NCBI GenBank assembly: GCA_963720785.1
Contig: CAVRGQ010000005.1
Location: 496,001-560,000, forward strand
From: CAVRGQ01 sp963720785
GTDB lineage: Bacteria; Actinomycetota; Acidimicrobiia; IMCC26256; DASPTH01
Direction: 5' to 3'
DNA length: 64,000 nt
Below, piece after piece: positions 62,153-64,000 of the stretch. Positions within the stretch are counted from its first letter, which is position 1, and the number at the start of each line of letters is the position of its first letter. Both the position numbers and the translations under genes were made by a program. The notes under the pieces are model-generated. The model saw only the letters and a program-made list of their open reading frames with translations. It did not search any database and was not told the origin of the DNA.

Positions 62153-64000
62153 CCGTCGACGGTCAGCAGACCTTCTCGCTCGATCCGGTCGACCACGACC
62201 AGCTCGCGCGCCACGCGATCGAGCACGACCTCCACGCGACGCTGTTCGTCGAGGCCGGCGCCGGCTCGGGCAAGACGAAGTCGCTCGTCGACCGCGTGTG
62301 CGCGTTGGTCACCGTGGGCGAGGTGCCGATGCGCGAGATCGCGGCGGTCACCTTCACCGAGAAGGCCGCGGCGGAGCTGCGCGACCGGATCCGTCGCGAG
62401 CTGGAGCGGCGCGCCGCGTCGGGCGTCCAACCCGCCGCGAGCCGCGCGGCCACCGCGCTCGACGAGCTCGACGGCGCGGCGGTCGTCACCCTCCACTCGT
62501 TCGCGCAGCGCATCCTCGGCGAACACCCCATCGAGGCCGGCCTGCCACCGCGCGTGGAAGTGCTCGACGACATCGAGTCGCAGTTGGCGTTCGACGAGCG
62601 CTGGACCCGCTTCGTCGACCGGATGGTCGAGGACCCGGCGATGGAGCGCCCGCTGCTGCTGGGCCTGATCGCGGGCGTCGGCCTCGACCAGCTGCGCACG
62701 CTGGCGCTGTCGTGCAACGCCAACTGGGACCTCGTGGCCGAGCGCATCGAGCCGCAGGCCGACCCCGCACCACTCGCCGGTCTGCTCGCGCCGATGCTGA
62801 CCGACGTGGCCGCGCTGCGGCTGCTCGGGCCGCACTGCGAGGCCCCCGACGACAAGCTCCTCGCCGTGGTCGTCGCGTTCGGCGAGTGGCACGACGCCCT
62901 GCTCGCGGCACCCGACGAGTACGAGCAGCTGCGGCTGCTGCGCGAGGTGCCGAAGGGCGCCAAGGTGGGCCAGAAGGGCAACTGGCCCGCGGCATGCCCG
63001 GTCGACACCGTGCGCGACCGGGTGGCCGCGGTGCGAGCGCTGGCCGGGGCCGCCGTCACCACGATCACCGACCAGGTGCTCCACCGCCTCGTGTGGGAGC
63101 TCGCGCAGTTCACGCTGCGCGAGGCCGACGACCGCCGAAGCGCCGGCCGCCTCGAGTTCCACGACCTGCTCGTGCTTTCGCGCACGGTGCTGCGCGATCC
63201 GCAGCACGGATGGGACGTCCGTCGCCGCCTGCGCGAGCGCTACTCCCGTCTGCTGCTCGACGAGTTCCAGGACACCGATCCGATCCAGTGCGACCTCGCG
63301 GCGCTCCTCGCCTCCGGAGATCCCGACGCGCGCGACCACCGCTGGTACGAGCTCACCCCCGACCCCGGCCGCCTCTTCGTGGTCGGCGACCCGAAGCAGT
63401 CGATCTACCGCTTCCGGCGCGCCGATATCGCGTCGTTCCTCCGGGCACGCGACGCGTTCGGCGCGCAACCCGTGCAGCTCACCCGCAACTTCCGCTCCGC
63501 GGGCCCCGTGATCGACTTCGTCAACCGCGCCTTCGGCAAGTTGATCGCGTACACCGAGGACTCGCAGCCCGAGTACACCGCGCTCGACGCGCAGCGCGAC
63601 GCACCCCCGGTCGGCCCTGCCGTCGCGCTGCTCGGCGCCGTGCCCCACGACGACGGCGCCAAGGCCGACGAGCAGCGCACGCGAGAGGCCGCCGACGTCG
63701 CCGCCACCATCGCCACCGCACTCACCGAGGGCTGGTCGGTCTCGCGACGCGCCCCCGACGGCACCACCACCTGGGAGCCGTGCCGCCTCGGCGACATCTG
63801 CGTCCTCCTGCCCGCCCGCACGTCACTGCCCCAGTTGGAGGACGCGCTCGAGGCGGCCGGGATCCCCTACCGGGCGGAGACGTCGTCGCTCGTGTACTCC
63901 ACCCGCGAGATCCGCGACCTGCTCGTGGTGTTGCAGGCCGTCGACGATCCCACCGACGAGCTCGCGCTCGGTGAGCGCGCTGCGCTCACCGGTGTTCGGC
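62149..64000 (+). CDS. AddA/UvrD-family helicase, cut by window end, indel near 63969
   Basis: The first ~617 residues of a superfamily 1 helicase. Walker A EAGAGSGKT at 35-43, motif Ia AAVTFTEKAAAELRDR, DEFQDTD (motif II) at about 374, and VVGDPKQSIYRFRRAD (motif III) at about 411-426. A one-base change near 63969 is needed to continue as VSALRSPVFG, the expected motif; the following gene end lies outside the window. Partner of the upstream gene. Confidence 0.82.
   Translation, partial: MTVDGQQTFSLDPVDHDQLARHAIEHDLHATLFVEAGAGSGKTKSLVDRVCALVTVGEVPMREIAAVTFTEKAAAELRDRIRRELERRAASGVQPAASRAATALDELDGAAVVTLHSFAQRILGEHPIEAGLPPRVEVLDDIESQLAFDERWTRFVDRMVEDPAMERPLLLGLIAGVGLDQLRTLALSCNANWDLVAERIEPQADPAPLAGLLAPMLTDVAALRLLGPHCEAPDDKLLAVVVAFGEWHDALLAAPDEYEQLRLLREVPKGAKVGQKGNWPAACPVDTVRDRVAAVRALAGAAVTTITDQVLHRLVWELAQFTLREADDRRSAGRLEFHDLLVLSRTVLRDPQHGWDVRRRLRERYSRLLLDEFQDTDPIQCDLAALLASGDPDARDHRWYELTPDPGRLFVVGDPKQSIYRFRRADIASFLRARDAFGAQPVQLTRNFRSAGPVIDFVNRAFGKLIAYTEDSQPEYTALDAQRDAPPVGPAVALLGAVPHDDGAKADEQRTREAADVAATIATALTEGWSVSRRAPDGTTTWEPCRLGDICVLLPARTSLPQLEDALEAAGIPYRAETSSLVYSTREIRDLLVVLQAVDDPTDELALGERAALTGVR

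Overview
The window is very G+C-rich, densely packed DNA from an actinomycete-type bacterium (Actinomycetota). Signs of this are frequent GTG starts, several ATGA or GTGA start/stop overlaps, repeated short-chain dehydrogenases (SDR), several luciferase-like flavin oxidoreductases, a deazaflavin-type (Ddn-like) protein, a PASTA serine/threonine kinase, and a transsulfuration cluster like that of mycobacteria. A member of Acidimicrobiia or a related lineage is plausible, but that is inference. No rRNA, convincing tRNA, CRISPR array, phage or insertion sequence was seen.

Layout. 1-9.0 kb: a cut-off SDR, HAD-like proteins, a TetR/DHA2 efflux pair, a solitary ParA-like ATPase, a three-part membrane protein (PAP2-like, kinase-like, LPG-synthase-like) and a secreted FKBP isomerase. 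9.0-17.4 kb: lipid-type genes (SDR, TesB thioesterase), a VanY-like lipoprotein, and two tandem efflux pumps divergent from a TetR gene, with a perfect palindrome between them. 17.5-19.5 kb: a PDZ membrane protein and, at 18459-19502, a thioredoxin-fold gene with an in-frame TGA exactly at the active site, followed by a bacterial-SECIS-like hairpin. This is the best candidate in the window for unusual biology, a selenoprotein. 19.5-29.3 kb: a minus-strand group (flavin oxidoreductase, decayed MFS pump, peroxiredoxin-like protein, 27-residue membrane peptide, TIM-barrel protein) divergent from a plus-strand catabolic operon (flavin oxidoreductase, two SDRs, three tandem double-hotdog thioesterases). 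29.4-39.9 kb: LtrA-like protein, PiT phosphate transporter with its PhoU-like partner, Bcp peroxiredoxin, a protein with the Coq4 metal motif, CAAX protease, RDD protein, and a DEAD-box helicase fused to a cold-shock domain. 40-47.5 kb: MsrA, then a TetR/efflux pair and a MarR/MFS pair, each with visible operator sequences. 47.5-52.2 kb: PASTA kinase, a phosphotransferase and two poorly known genes. 52.3-57.4 kb: methionine and cysteine metabolism (metY, metX, metB, cbs). 57.4-64 kb: DUF1345 protein, cytidylate-kinase-like protein and an AddB/AddA-like helicase-nuclease pair cut by the window end.

Data quality. About fifteen conserved genes carry one or more apparent single-base indels (for example near 2120, 5840, 16025, 31395, 38290, 40063, 42850, 56120 and 63969). 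Most look like uncorrected sequencing indels, because both halves remain well conserved. The MFS gene at 21155-22844, the kinase at 47535-49579 and the genes at 50627-52215 carry clusters of indels and are the likeliest to include true decay. Coordinates of broken genes are given for the whole reconstructed gene.
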